A DNA stretch of 42,500 bases from Chondrilla cf. caribensis. Lineage: Eukaryota > Porifera > Demospongiae > Chondrillida > Chondrillidae. Below, one piece after another: positions 1 through 13,437 of this stretch. Both the position numbers and the translations under genes were made by a program. The stretch's first letter is position 1. Every line of letters starts with the position of its first letter. The DNA lies in contig OZ026546.1 in NCBI GenBank assembly GCA_964020155.1, forward strand, positions 7,566,379-7,608,878. The letters are read 5' to 3'. The notes under the pieces were generated by a model that saw only the letters and a list, made by a program, of their open reading frames with translations, was not told where the DNA came from and made no database searches.

Positions 1-471
1 AAGAAGCGCGAAGACGGTCTCTAAAGGATTTATGCGACGTTGTCTCCGACCCCCCTCCGTCAAATTCATTATCGTACACGTGTACGGTTGCGTACTAGAG
101 AGTATTTATGATGCTAAAACGGGACGAATACATCATATCTGCTTTTAATAATATGGTTGACGACATTGCTATCTCACATGCAGTTTGTACTAATACACAG
201 TCGAACCTCGTTAACACGAAACTCTATACGCAACTTCAAAATTTTATATCAACAGTACTAGTAGGGTACTTGCATACAATGTGTATGTACATTAGCAGGA
301 AATGTAGAGTCTTGAAAAAAGTTTCATGACATGAGATGTTTTGTGTTAACCAATTTCATGTCAATGAGGCTCGTCTGTACTTCAATAGGTATATGATAGA
401 GGTCATTAAAATTTGTATGATATTATTATTGTGTAGATACTCTTATGTGTGAGCTGAAATCACCTAACTAA

Positions 472-619
472 TCAGCGTGTTATTGCAAAATTAGAAGGTG
501 AAATTAACTTTTGTTTGTTGTGGCAAGCAAACACCCATCCAGGTGTGATGAACATCAAAGAAGCATTATCTTTCAGAGCCTGCGAACCAGAAATATAACA
601 ATTGATTGATGTACATGTA

Positions 620-683
<64 letters not shown>

Positions 684-3600
684 GTGCATGCGTGCGCGTG
701 TGTGTGTGCATGTGCATTCATGCATGCATTTGTGTGCATGTTGCATATTCAGCATACATGCAAATACAGCAGTAGTTACATATGTCTTACATCATCAAAA
801 TTGGAGTCCCACTTCTCATTGCTAACAACATGGCTCACACTGTCTCCCATGTAGTTCTCAATGTGACTGCAGTTGAAGGTAACAATAGCAGTATGTATAC
901 TTGAAGGAACAATACTGTGGGATGATTGAGGGAGATTGGGAGCAGACTACCAGCTTCTGGTGACAGGCACACACACAGTTGGTGTATTTACACAAGAGAT
1001 CTCATGAACAAGAGAATCATCACATTTCATACAAGTGAACCTGAAACTAAGGTGTGAGTGGGATAGGTAGTATACACTGCATATACATTTAAATCTGGAG
1101 CTACCCACATGGCGACTACAGGAATTCAACAACCTACATAAACAAACTATATCAGTCATGATATTCTTGCATTCATGATGGTTACATGAACAAGTAGTCA
1201 ACAAAAACAACAAAAACAACCACAACTACCATCGTCCCCACCACTCCACCTTCACCATCACCATCATCCCCACCAACACCTCTACCACCAGCACCACTAT
1301 CACCTCTACCACCATCACCACTATCACTACCACCACCAGCACCACTATCACCACTACCACCAGCACCACCATCACCATCACCACTATCACTACTACCACC
1401 AGCACCACTATCACCACTACCACCAGCACCACCATCACCACTATCACACTACCACCACCACTGTGAGCTCACCCATCATAAGCTGTAATATATCTGGTCA
1501 ATAGCCTTCTCTTAGCAGGTTCAAAGTTGCCATACAACAAGAAGTGACATTTTGAGAAGAAGTTTGGAAGGTCAAGAAGACTCTTTTGTGTCTTGGAGTT
1601 TCCCTCAGTCTCTTCACTGCTCTCAACCTCTGTTGATCCGCTATAAATCCCACCGTCATCCTCCTCCTTGTCTCTCCCTGTCTTCTGTTGGAGGGCTTGG
1701 ATGCGCTGTACCTCATCATCTGTGTCACCGCCATCACTGCTGGGCTCGTTGGACATTTGGCCACCTACGTGTGTGAGAGAAGTACAGCTGATACGAACAC
1801 ACATCTATACAGTCTACAATGATGGGAAAATTTCAAGATGTGGGTAGGTTATAGAGGTTCACTTAGTACAGTCTACAATGATGGGGAGATCTCAACATGT
1901 GGGTGGATTATAGAGGTTCACTCAGTACAGTCTACAATGATGGGGAGATCTCAACATGTGGGTAGATTATAGAGGTTCACTCAGTAAAGTCTACAATGAT
2001 GGGGAGATCTCAACATGTGCGACCAGGGTAGATTATAGAGGTTCATTCAGTACAGTCTACAATGATGGGGAGATCTCAACATGTGGGTAGATTATAGAGG
2101 CTCACTCAGTACAGTCTACAATGATGGGGAGATCTCAACATGTGGGTAGATTATAGAGGTCCACTCAGTAAAGTCTACAATGATGGGGAGATCTCAACAT
2201 GTGGGTAGATTATAGAGGTTCACTCAGTACAGTCTACTTAACTTGAATGATCAAAGCAGTCAAGTCTGCCGATCAGATATGCACACAAGAAACATCTCAC
2301 AACATGAGGTGCTGCACACATACTTAGCTCGGGCACACTAATCCATACCTGGGGGTTGGTCTGTTTCCTCATCTGTTGAACCTGCATAAAGATCATCTTC
2401 CATATTCTCTTCAGCCGTTTTTTTGAGAGGCAGAGACTGAGTGGGCAGTGGTGATTCGTCCTCGCTGCTACTCGCATCATCACTATTCCCACCTGGAACA
2501 AGTCTGTACCTGTTGAAACAGGTAGGAGCAAGCACTCAATGTACCTCACTACAGCACAACACAAAATACTGTACTACATACGTTTTAGTAGGCAACTTCT
2601 TCTTCTTCTCATAGCAGTCTAGTATCCACTCCTTCTTGACGATAATGCCACCTTTCTTCTTGACTTCATTGAACTTCGGTGTGTTGGGGAAGGCACAGCT
2701 GTAGAAGGAAGGATTACACAATTGGTACAAATGTCATGTGGTTGTCATGTGATCAACACTCCTCTCACACGAGGTGGGTGCTGGTGGGTCCCCAGTCAGG
2801 GTCGTACTGTGCTCCCATGACAACGGCTTTATCCCTCAACTGTCCACGGAATGGGTTCTTAAACCCACTCAATACAAAATTAACCTTTGACAGCAGTGAA
2901 CCAAAGTCTTCATCCTTGCGACCTACAGTGAGATAGGATGTATTGTAGCATCGGTCTACGAGCCCCACAGGCCAAAAGGTGGTACAGGTAATTTTTTTAG
3001 AGTAATAACAGTATATGTGTACAGCTCAATACGTGGTAGACCAATAGTGCAACATGTGTATAGCACATGGATGACCTGATGCAGAGAGCCCACACGTGTA
3101 CAAACCAGTTTTTTTTCTTTTGGGATGCTGAACAGGAGAAGACGTCTCTGAGGACTTGACGGACGGTCTCTTCACACCAGACGTTGTTGAAGCTGCTCCA
3201 CGAACTAGTTGGACAGCTCCACTCTTAGGTTTGGTCCTCTTTGGCTCCTTTTCCTCCTGTTCTTCTTCAATTTCCTTCTCTTTCAGAGCCGACAAAGAAG
3301 CAGCTTTGGCTTGAGCAGCTATAGACAAATCCGATGTTTTTGGCGTTGAAGTTTCCTCCTTCTTCATATGCTTCTTGAACAGCATACTCCCAGATGTAGG
3401 GACAGGCTCTTCTTCTCGAACTGAGAAAGCACCAATCTTCTTCAGAGCAGAGGTTGAACTGGAAGAACTCTACAAACAAAGCATCAAGCACCGATGATTA
3501 AAGATATTTGGACTTGAAATGTAATTCAGAACACAGCAAATGGTATCTGATACACATTTGTTAGTATGTGTGTATATACATACATGCATGCATACATACA

Positions 3601-5243
3601 TACGTACACACATGCATATGCACACATATATGTACATACATGTAAACATATTCATACATACGAATACACATGCATACATACGTACATGCACACATAGACA
3701 TACATACATACATACACACACACTAACGTTTGTACGTACATGCACACGTATTCATACATACACATACACATACACATACATACCTGCTCACTCTGCTCCC
3801 CCTTGCTGGATTGATCGGTTGGAGATGACAGTTTGATGAATGACAGTCCGTATTTCTCTTTCTGATAACAAGAAGATGTTCACAGAGTAAGCATCACCTC
3901 ATGATTCACCATGCACATGTACATCACTATAGACCTTGCTGCACCTTGACACAGCTACAGCTGTGTAGACACATGTACTACTATAGACCTACTGTACCTT
4001 GTTGTATGGCTGTGTACACACATGTACTACTATAGACCTACTGTACCTTGTTGTATGGTTGTGTACACACATGTACTACTATAGACCTACTGTACCTTGT
4101 TGTATGGCTGTGTACACACATGTACTACTATAGACTACTGTACCTTGTTGTATGGTTGTGTACACACATGTACTACTATAGACCTACTGTACCTTGTTGT
4201 ATGGTTGTGTACACACATGTACTACTATATACTACTGTACCTTGTTGTATGGTTGTGTACACACATGTACTACTATAGACCTACTGTACCTTGTTGTATG
4301 GTTGTGTACACACATGTACTACTATAGACCTACTGTACCTTGTTGTATGGTTGTGTACACACATGTACTACTATAGACCTACTGTACCTTGTTGTATGGT
4401 TGTGTACACACATGTACTACTATAGACCTACTGTACCTTGTTGTATGGTTGTGTACACACATGTACTACTATAGACCTACTGTACCTTGTTGTATGGTTG
4501 TGTACACACATGTACTACTATAGACCTACTGTACCTTGTTGTATGGTTGTGTACACACATGTACTACTATAGACCTACTGTACCTTGTTGTATGGTTGTG
4601 TACACACATGTACTACTATATACTACTGTACCTTGTTGTATGGTTGTGTACACACATGTACTACTATAGACCTACTGTACCTTGTTGTATGGTTGTGTAC
4701 ACACATGTACTACTATATACTACTGTACCTTGTTGTATGGTTGTGTACACACATGTACTACTATATACTACTGTACCTTGTTGTATGGTTGTGTACACAC
4801 ATGTACTACTATAGACCTACTGTACCTTGTTGTATGGTTGTGTACACACATGTACTACTATAGACCTACTGTACCTTGTTGTATGGTTGAGTACACACAT
4901 GTACTGCTATGGACCACTGTACCTTGTTGTATGGTTGAGTACACACATGTACTACTATATACTACTGTACCTTGTTGTATGGTTGTGTACACACATGTAC
5001 TACTATAGACCTACTGTACCTTGTTGTATGGTTGTGTACACACATGTACTGCTATAGACAACTTTACCTTGTTGTATGGCTGAGTACACACAACCTTCAC
5101 TAAATCCCACTTTTGATCCACTGTTGACCGAGAGAGCTTCTCCTTACCTATGGGTGGAGTCACACAGTACAGGTTAAATATATTCATTACACCTGTTTAC
5201 ATACAAACACGCACAGGTAACACATATAGCACACACACACACA

Positions 5244-5307
<64 letters not shown>

Positions 5308-6224
5308 ACACCACACACACTCACACTCACCAAACATTCTGACTCTGTTGGTATTGGTCCACGATTTACTCTCGGCTGGGCTCATAAAGGCTGAAGCGAC
5401 AAGCAATACTTGGAACTCCTCAGATGATGAGGAGGAGCGGCCAACCAGGACCTCAACAAATGCACTTCCATCATTTCCTAACAACAGGACACGAGATACA
5501 ACGAACACCAGATGAAACTGGGATGGTTATAAAAGGACTATCTGGAGGTATATCATGGTATAGAGTGTCCACGGTTACTATTGGTGATGGTCATCGTGCA
5601 GTGGTAATACTTTTGTGGTCTTATCGGGGGGGGGGGGGGGGGAGGGGGTATGGCTAAGCAAGACTAACCAGCATTCACATTCACTCACACACAACTGTTA
5701 CACAATTGTGTGACCTCAGTCGTACCTACCAATATCAATGGAATGGATGTGACTTGATTTCTCCAACTACAAATCAAAGACCAGGAAAAGGTTACTGTAC
5801 AGCTAAAGTTAACAATTGTTGTAAAGTGTCCATTTCAACTTATGATCGCAATCCATTCTCTCCACAGCACTGTACACACACATGTACACCCAGTGACCTC
5901 CATTCTCTCCACGTACAGCACAGTACACATGCGCCCAATGACCTGTATCACAACTGTCAGCTGCTTCTCCCCAGGACTAGCTCCTTTCCATTTCCTGTAC
6001 ACTTCTTCTCCGAGGAGATTATCGGAAGGATTGTTCTGTAACGAGATGAGATGATAGGGACACTTACTAGTACGAAAAACAAGAGAGTACATAGGTTATA
6101 TGTAGGTATACTAGCATAGCTATAGATGGTGGATTATTTATGGTAGTCAAAAGTGCAGTCAGCTTTCGCTTACTGGGTCTTCGCTGCTACAAGATACGAT
6201 GTGCTTCAAGCTTAGCAACGGCAT
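472..6224 (-). CDS. XRCC1: XRCC1 DNA single-strand-break repair scaffold, complete, 13 exons
   Basis: Exons in order: 6174-6224, 5943-6035, 5730-5766, 5331-5477, 5068-5147, 3784-3861, 3106-3469, 2769-2922, 2582-2698, 2349-2509, 1473-1764, 791-866, 472-579. They total 1758 nt (585 aa; human XRCC1 is 633). XRCC1 is a nuclear scaffold for base-excision and single-strand-break repair that binds DNA polymerase beta, PARP products and ligase III. The N-terminal domain (about 1-160) shows [32 protein letters not shown] and NRVRMFG. A basic linker follows (exon 7). BRCT1 (about 290-375) shows [18 protein letters not shown] and [15 protein letters not shown]2 (about 500-580) shows [14 protein letters not shown], the IENYMGD strand and the C-terminal helix [11 protein letters not shown]. 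The start was chosen because [12 protein letters not shown] aligns with the family N-terminus. Its introns hold two minisatellites and several microsatellites. It shares a short upstream region with receptor A. Identification is very secure; exon edges are hand-made. Confidence 0.96.
622..720. repeat. TG microsatellite in the last XRCC1 intron
   Basis: Pure TG repeats from about 622 to 678, then degenerate TGTGCATG variants to about 750. It lies between exons 12 and 13 of XRCC1. Confidence 0.95.
1226..1462. repeat. CAC/CAT-rich trinucleotide minisatellite in an XRCC1 intron
   Basis: Imperfect repeats of the type ACCACCATCACCACTATC fill this stretch, directly beside the donor of exon 11. Open frames in it are repeat artefacts. 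Confidence 0.9.
1809..2238. repeat. 58-bp minisatellite, about 7 copies, in an XRCC1 intron
   Basis: Each unit starts CAGTCTACAATGATGGGGAG and ends near GAGGTTCACTCAGTA. Seven near-identical copies and a partial eighth are present. One copy has a 10-bp insertion (near 2020). The first copy is the most diverged. Confidence 0.93.
3560..3783. repeat. CATA/CATG/TACA tetranucleotide-rich repeat in an XRCC1 intron
   Basis: Mixed ATACATAC, ACACATGC and similar units run up to the donor of exon 6. Low complexity. Confidence 0.85.
3985..5066. repeat. 48/49-bp minisatellite, about 22 copies, built from the XRCC1 exon 5 splice-donor region
   Basis: About 22 direct copies abut the genuine exon 5 end. 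Read on the XRCC1 strand, each copy contains CAACCATACAACAAG followed by GTACAG, corresponding to the exon end CAGCCATACAACAAG and its donor GTAAAG. Units are 49 bp (with TAGACCTACT) or 48 bp (with TATACTACT). A few copies near 4890-4935 keep the exon-like GAGTACACAC variant. Confidence 0.95.
5230..5310. repeat. CA microsatellite beside XRCC1 exon 4
   Basis: CA repeats lie just downstream (in gene sense) of the exon 4 donor at 5330-5329. Confidence 0.95.
5626..5642. repeat. Poly-G run in an XRCC1 intron
   Basis: Seventeen consecutive G on the plus strand, then GGAGGGGG-like sequence. The length may be uncertain in the assembly. Confidence 0.8.
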
Positions 6225-6351
6225 TTCCGGTCAACGTTCAGATGTCTCCTATATTCAGCATCACTCTAGCGGATTTCCAAGTGTTCGCTCATGGCGGCCA
6301 TTTTGCAAAAAACGTGACATGCACATGATGTCACTTTCTAACTGCGTAAAA
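6225..6351. promoter_or_regulatory. Bidirectional promoter between XRCC1 and receptor A
   Basis: Only 127 bp separate the XRCC1 start codon (minus) from the receptor A start codon (plus), so both promoters must lie in or overlap this stretch and the 5' exons. It contains GCCGCCAT on the minus strand (a core also found in YY1 sites) and, about 20 bp further on, TGATGTCA (one base from the CRE/ATF palindrome) next to ACGTGACA. No TATA box is obvious. Factor assignments are motif look-alikes only. Confidence 0.55.
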
Positions 6352-7718
6352 ATGGCGCATGTTATTGGGGTTGGCTTGGATACTACAAAGATTTTTATCC
6401 TTTTCGTGAGTAATTCGGGATTTTTGAAATGGAAATTGCGTTCATGATTGTTTCATGTAAAAATTTAAATCTAAAAAAGTTATTTTATTTTGTCGGTTAT
6501 CTTATATTTGTCGCATGAAGGGTCTTAGCTCTTACTAGTATATTGGGATATTTGGTGCCCGCTCATTGTTAGGTGTGATCGAGTCTTGGAAGGATCGAAG
6601 ACTTGTTGTGTGGACATATAATTTTCTGGAGTATTTATAAGACGTTTTACATCCCTAGAATGAGTTTATTAAAATAACTTCTTGCCTTCTAAAACAAACG
6701 TTTCTTTTATTGACTATAATAAAATTAAATATACTAGACTATAATTAAATCCCATAACATGCCTATTGTGTACTTCTGTTTCTCCGCAGACCCTGCTACC
6801 GACTTGTTGGGGTCAACTTGGAGGTGTCCAAGGTGAGTACTGATGTGAGTTACTGGTACACAACCTAGAGCTGGGTGTAGACTTTACTGGTAATAGACTG
6901 GTCCTTACTACAGTAGTATGTGTAGCTGGATGAAGTGGTACCAAGTGTTAGTTACAGATCTTTCAACTCTTGTGGTTTTAGGTCCTCAGTATTACTATGC
7001 ACATGCAGTCTCCTTCCGCTATGAAGGGACATCACTTCCTGATATTACGACGGGGAATAGTACAAAAATAGACCCCTGCAGATCACAGTGGAAAAGTCCA
7101 TGCTTCACCTATGACTCTCAAGCGAAGATTGTAGACATACTTAGTGATCAGTGCGAAGACTTGATGCAGTTTAAGATACTTGGGATTCCAGGTAAGGCTA
7201 CATAATATATACAAGTGTTTTGAGCATGCATGATTAGGTACCTCATGCAAAAGACACTGTCACTTCTCTTGCAACTATCTGACAATAGAGGTTTAATCAA
7301 TATGCCTTCATGTTCTTATTAAATTGGAAAAGGTTCTGTTCTACTTGTAATGTACAGAATATGCCCTATGCATTTCTGTACTCATTTAGTTGTTTTTATT
7401 TTATACACAATTTATAGTTGAACAGTTGGTTAATGCATCAAGAGAGCAAATCTGCTGTGGCTATTCTCTTGCTGGTAATCTTACCAATGATGTCAGTTGC
7501 CCCGGTGAGTCTACGTTGCCTGAGTGAGTTTCACCTGGGCTAATACTTCCTATGGAGACCTGAGATCTTGTGGCAGTCAATGTGTATGAGCCTTCTATGC
7601 GTATTAATGTGATATTATGTTGATGGTCATATATGTATGTATGTATTGTACATATACAGTATATGTATATTCCCTTGCATTTTTAGATATGATGAATGAT
7701 ACAAGATTATACTTTGAT

Positions 7719-7782
<64 letters not shown>

Positions 7783-7832
7783 TGTGTGTGTCTGTGTGTG
7801 TGCGTGCGTGCATGCGTGCGTGCGTGTGTGCA

Positions 7833-7891
<59 letters not shown>

Positions 7892-7921
7892 ATGCGTGCA
7901 TGCGTGTGTGCATGTCTGTGT

Positions 7922-7996
<75 letters not shown>

Positions 7997-8011
7997 GTGT
8001 CTGTGTGTGTG

Positions 8012-8075
<64 letters not shown>

Positions 8076-9855
8076 GACTATCATTACATTTGCTGTACAT
8101 ATTCTTGTTTTGCTTAGATCATGACTGTTTCAGCATACACCTCTCTTATATCTTGGCTATTGCCTTTTCTTACATTGGCTACAATGGGATTGTGTTAATT
8201 TTGATATTTGTGATCATATATTTGTGCTACAAGAACAGGTCTCCCACCAAAGAGGTAAGCTTATGTATGTACGTATGTATAGACGTACACATGTATTACT
8301 TGGTTCACTTCACAGTTTTATTCTTACTCCTGTGTGAATCTGTGTATGTTGTTCATCTCACTACACCAGAGGGATGCTACAGTTGTTCTGGAACGTGGCA
8401 CATCTCAGCAACTGAGGAGAAGTAAGACAGTGTTCAATATTCCCAGTGCTTATGGTTACCAGTGTTATTACTCATAATTTGTAGGCACTTGTTGTACTGC
8501 ATTGACTGAGTTGTTTGACGAAGTCTGTTTCTGTACCACTCCAAACCAGCCTTGGAAGTGCCGATGTGATAAACCATGTCTCATTCCTAATCCAATTCTG
8601 CTCAGCTGTCATGGCCAAAGCTATATAGTCTTCATTATCGAAAATGAGGCAGAAATAGTCACCTGCATCAACCCACATCTTGAGAAGTACCAGCAGCATT
8701 TCCATGTTGCAAATGTGTTTGTTGTGTACATGGATGATGTGGATGCTGCCACATCAGCTAAATATCTCCCGGTGTGGTACAAGGAGTCTGGCAAGTGGGA
8801 CCGCAGTGTCTTGAAGGTATTGAACATATATACTGTGTACTTGTGGGGAGTGATGTTGCTGTTGATGTTAGCTGTCTTGTATGTATGCACATACCTGTTT
8901 ATGGTGTTCGAAATGATGTACATATTTCAGGACCAAGTGTTTCTATCAACACCAGTATCACACCCAAGTCTCAGTGGGAATTCTACAAGCTATGTTATGG
9001 GTAAGTGGAGTAATGATCTGATAAGCTCTCAGTTTTGTCAAAGTACTGAGTCATTGACATTGCAGGTAATGGTGGAGCAATGCAGGGACTTACTAACATG
9101 CCTGAAGTGCAGAACTCAGTATTAATGGATGCTCCTGTGCAGGTGTGTAGTGTCTAGCACCTTCCAGTGTAAATTGATACTCATTTAGTGTTTTGCAGGC
9201 ATACATACGTACTTTATACCTTTACATGCGAGTATAAGTTGTCGGTCACTGCACACATTTGTGGCTATTGCTCTCTAGCCTGATGTGTGTTAGCACTGAA
9301 AATGTGTGTTGGCACCAACTAGTATCGGTTTTGAATTATGTAGATGACTTTGGTAGAACCCCAAAGCCAGGAAAATAAAGAAAGAGGTTCTCCAGTTCAT
9401 GGTATTACTCACAGGGTAAGTTAATACTACTGCTTATATGTATGCATACCTACGTATTGGACTACAAATTACATTTTCCATTTTTTAGCGTTCTTTTTCT
9501 CTTGTGGGATCTACTTCAGTTAGTCGTATGGGTGCAGGGGGTATTGCTGTGGAGACTGGTGAGTGTGGTTGTTGGCTATTGAAGGATGATTAATTTTATT
9601 TGCCGTTGTCACCTGGCATTTTTCACAGTTGAGGAACAAAAAGAATTTAAAGGGAGATCAGCTAGCTACAATGCCTTGGTAAGCTTGTGTCTATGTACAT
9701 ATTTTGCGTGTACGTATGTAAGCCCTCTTTCATCCCCAGTGACTGCAGTCCTCTTTTATGTTTGTTCTATCCTACGTATACAGACTACACCGGAGCTAGT
9801 TTTGAAGGATAAAGATGAGGAGCCCACTTACACCCCTATAAGAGCCTCCACCTGA
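6352..9855 (+). CDS. Receptor A: single-pass membrane protein of an unrecognised family, complete, 13 exons
   Basis: Exons: 6352-6405, 6790-6832, 6982-7191, 7418-7504, 8118-8254, 8370-8421, 8485-8816, 8931-9000, 9066-9142, 9344-9415, 9489-9558, 9629-9678, 9784-9855; 1326 nt, 441 aa. Leader 1-28 or so (IFILFTLLPTCWG core). The ectodomain (about 30-135) has Cys pairs and the sequons NST, NAS and NLT. A transmembrane segment lies at about 142-169 (YNGIVLILIFVIIYLCYK). The cytoplasmic part has a 111-residue Cys-rich exon (about 195-305; motifs CFCTTPNQPWKCRCDKPC, NVFVVYMDDVD) matching no family I know, then small exons. The last two carry YNAL (Tyr415) and YTPI (Tyr434), a tyrosine pair like a stretched ITAM. 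Intron 4 is filled by about 350 bp of TG repeats. The last four exons are paralogous to those of receptor B. Function unknown; a surface recognition or signalling receptor is inferred. Confidence 0.85.
7721..8073. repeat. 350-bp compound TG microsatellite in receptor A intron 4
   Basis: Long TG runs interrupted by TCTGTG, GCGTGCATGCG and TTGTGTC blocks fill most of the intron before the transmembrane exon. Open frames here are artefacts. Confidence 0.95.
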
Positions 9856-11519
9856 GAGATACGTGATATTAGGTACGTATGTATATGCATGTGTAGATCA
9901 ATGTTCATATTATATCTGTACTAATTGCATTATTACATATGTACGTACGTATGTATGCAGCTTCAATGTACGTACATGCACATATGGTAGTGTTGTGTAC
10001 ACAGCTGTATGTATGTATGCAGCTTCAATGTACGTACATGCACATATGGTAGTGTTGTGTACACAGCTGCAATGTACATGCCTTATACATTGCACAGTCT
10101 TGTACTAAGGATGACTGAACTGTATCCCTGTCGAGTTTCATCACATGAGGACATGAAGTAGCAACACTGTACTCTTGTAATTGGTGTTCACTGTATTCAC
10201 TAGAAACCAAGATAGCAAAGATCATAAAATCCAGCAGAGACAACTTTTTGCTAGCAATTTTTATTACCTCGAATTTCATGATATGTATAGTATCAATATG
10301 CTGCGATTATGTACATGTGTAAATTGTGTAAATATGCATTTATACTGTACTCTTCTTCTAATGTTATAGATAACGTGATTTAAATGTGCCACAAGATGTG
10401 AATAAGACACAGTAACTTTATGATAATATTGTTGATATTTTAGGATTTGTGTTTATTAGTTTTGTAATATAATTAATACACCAATCTGTGTACAATAATT
10501 TATGTACTGTACATGCGATATATCTGAATTCGCTGTGTTTGTCTAATGTGATTTTAACTCCTGTACATACACACACGGTATGCATGCACATGTGTGTGTG
10601 CATGCATCCTGGAGGCCTTCGTACGTATATTTATATAGGTGCAATGATGTTACATACCTGTTTGGCCTGCAGTATAGGTATTATAGTAGTAGTTGAAGAT
10701 ATACGGTGTACATGTGGATCTGTGAGCCTATACTGCATGTAGCTGGTGTAGAGGACCCTTGTGCCTTTTATATGTACAGTATACACTACATTGTGTGTCC
10801 CACTATAAGCATTTTATTATAATATAGCTATAGAATGTATTTCACTGTGCACATGAGCTTGCTTGCACACAACATTACTAGCCTAGTTAGCTAGTCTGTT
10901 CCAGTGGGTGCATGCATGGGATAAACAAGAGGAGAGAACGTCTGGAGATCATTCTTAATATGCTTTATCATCTAATACGGATAACAAATCATGCAGTCCT
11001 AGGTCTACCTGAAAATTACCCTTAAGCTTCTGTACTGAGCATTGTCATACATGGTATTGAAGCCATAGTCCTTGCTCACCACAGGGAGTCTCCCTTGGAA
11101 TGGTCTAGCAAACAAGACTACATAATGATGTGTGCATGTGGGAAGAGGAAGAGGGGGTCACCCAGCTGCTGATTAGATGGTGATAACCATCTACAGGTGT
11201 TCCTGTGGTTATAGAAGTGCACCACCAGGGGATACAAGGGGCCAGAGCAAAGGATGTATGGGTAACATGCACCAGATTGAGAAGCTGGAACATACTACTA
11301 TGGACCAGGTGTTTGGTCCTGTGAGATTTGATTCACATCAATAATTGTTTATTGTTTACAAAAGTGAATTTCAAGGGGTCAGTGGGATGAGTCAGCAATT
11401 TTCCTGGAATAAAAATAACTTTAAACTCCCCTTGTGGTCACAGGACACACCCCCATTTCCAAATTCTTGAAACTGTTTACTGTACTTTGATGTTTTCATA
11501 GTGATGGAATTGAACAACT
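9856..11519. other. Intergenic region between convergent receptor A and G1
   Basis: No gene seen. It holds the presumed 3' UTRs, TACGTA-rich low-complexity DNA, and a two-copy 61-bp duplication (about 9957-10069) whose unit begins GCAGCTTCAATGTACGTACA. The receptor 3' flank is paralogous to 20818-21530. A 500-bp piece (about 10570-11070) has no counterpart in the second copy. Confidence 0.75.
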
Positions 11520-13437
11520 TCATACACTGGATTCTTTGTCATTGTTATGTCTTCGTGGGTTATTGGGTCGTCTGTGTCTTTCCTGAAACCTGTGGGCATG
11601 GTATAGAGAAAGTACAACCTGATCTACACTGCGCATGACATACATGCTGTGTACTGTACCCGATGTCCTGCGGACTACACATGTACAGGTGACCACAGTG
11701 ATAGTGATGGTCAATACAACCACCGCCAGTAGTCCTGCACTGGATGATGCTGCGATGATGACAGTAATGTGGTTGTTTGCATCTAGGGGAGAATCTTTGT
11801 AGTCACCTGTAGTACAAACATGAGGTGTACACGCATACATATGTATGTGTGATGTGTCAGTAAGACCTACACAGTAACAATCAGTCCAGGGCTTTCATTT
11901 TAAACATGAGAAGTCACTACATAGTGCATGCAGTACATGCAGTACAGGCAGTACATGTAGTCACACAATACATACTTGTTATGGTATATACTACACATTA
12001 GATTAGTGATCACTTGAGTTCCACATCATCAATCCATAATGTGTGTATTATATCTGGTAAGTATGTACACGTGTACTATATGATACGTAGGTATGCATTT
12101 ATGTGTGCATATATGTTATACATATATCTGAGCCCATATATAGATATAGTAATATGACAGCAGATGCTCACGTACTTTCCCTGCTTGTGTTTGAGCTTGG
12201 TATTGATTCAGATACTGTAACAGGACGACGATATGGGATTGAATCCTATTTGGAGAGACACATCACTGGTTCAATAGCCAACCATTGACATTTGTGAAAT
12301 AGAAAATGCTCAAAGTGCAATTTCTGTTCTATTGAGATTGCTGAGTCATGTTGGTAGATAGATGTACCATCATGATTCTCGTTAATCCGTTTCCGCTTTA
12401 TCCACCAAAACTTTTAATCCACCACAATTTCCAAGTACCAAAATAAGTGCAATACTAATGAATATCCAGTTATATAACCCACCAAACTCGTTAATCCATC
12501 ATATCCTTTGAAAACGAATTGCAGTGGATTAATGAGTATTTACTGTACAAACAGTATGTCATACTCATACATGTGTACACATAAATTTAGATAGGTGTGT
12601 TGTCTATAAGCATGTGTAAATGTGTACATGCACACATACAGCATAATTTTGATGTACGTATGTATGTATACATGCATGTCATGGCCTACAGTACGTACTT
12701 GGATTGTTACCATGGTAACTGGTATGTCTGTTCTTGGAGGTGTTGGCATTGGTCTTGATACCCTCTCCTCTGGCGCACATGAAATAAGTGTGGATTGAAT
12801 ACAAATGTTTTATACACATGCCTGTAGTATGCATACATATTTATAACAACATTATGTGTACTGTATTATGTGCTAATTTTTGTACATACATAGTGTGTAC
12901 TTAATAATAATTATGGATATGTATGTGTACATAGTGTGTGTGTGTGTACGCGTCCATGTGTGTGTGCATGTGTGTGAGTGCATGTGTGTGTGCACGTGTG
13001 TGAGTGTGTGTGTTTGTTTGGATGTGGGTGTGTTTATGCAATGCATACCCACCCACCTTCCCTACGAACAAAAAGAGTCCCAGTGGTACTGCTGAATTCT
13101 GTACCATAGACTGAACTGTACTCACATTGATATTGGGTACCGTTATCAGCTGCTCTAACGTTGTAGTAATTTGCTGTAAACTTACACTTGTAGCTACCCT
13201 CAGCATGTTGACTGAGGGTATAGTTGTACCTTGGTAGTTTGCTCAGTTCACTCTTTACGAAGTAATCAGTGTGGTTGATCCACAGTAGCCAAGGCCTTAG
13301 ACATGTATCATCAATGGTGAAGTTGTGGGTGCAGACTATTTGAGCATTATCCCCTGGAAAGATATCAGCTGGAAGTATGCTCAGGTGGGCTGTTTGTCCT
13401 CCTACAGGTAGGATATTCATGTACACACACAAGCACG

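Noticed and set aside
1809..2238. Regular 58-bp repeats considered as a CRISPR array
   Set aside because: Units are contiguous with no variable spacers and lie in a eukaryotic intron.
4048..5057. Series of overlapping plus-strand frames encoding repeated [11 protein letters not shown] peptides
   Set aside because: They are translations of the 49-bp minisatellite inside an XRCC1 intron, on the wrong strand, with no gene context.
7604..8425. Long Cys-Val or His-Thr frames on both strands
   Set aside because: Pure TG/CA microsatellite translation. The same applies around 606-854, 23315-24531 and 5150-5515.
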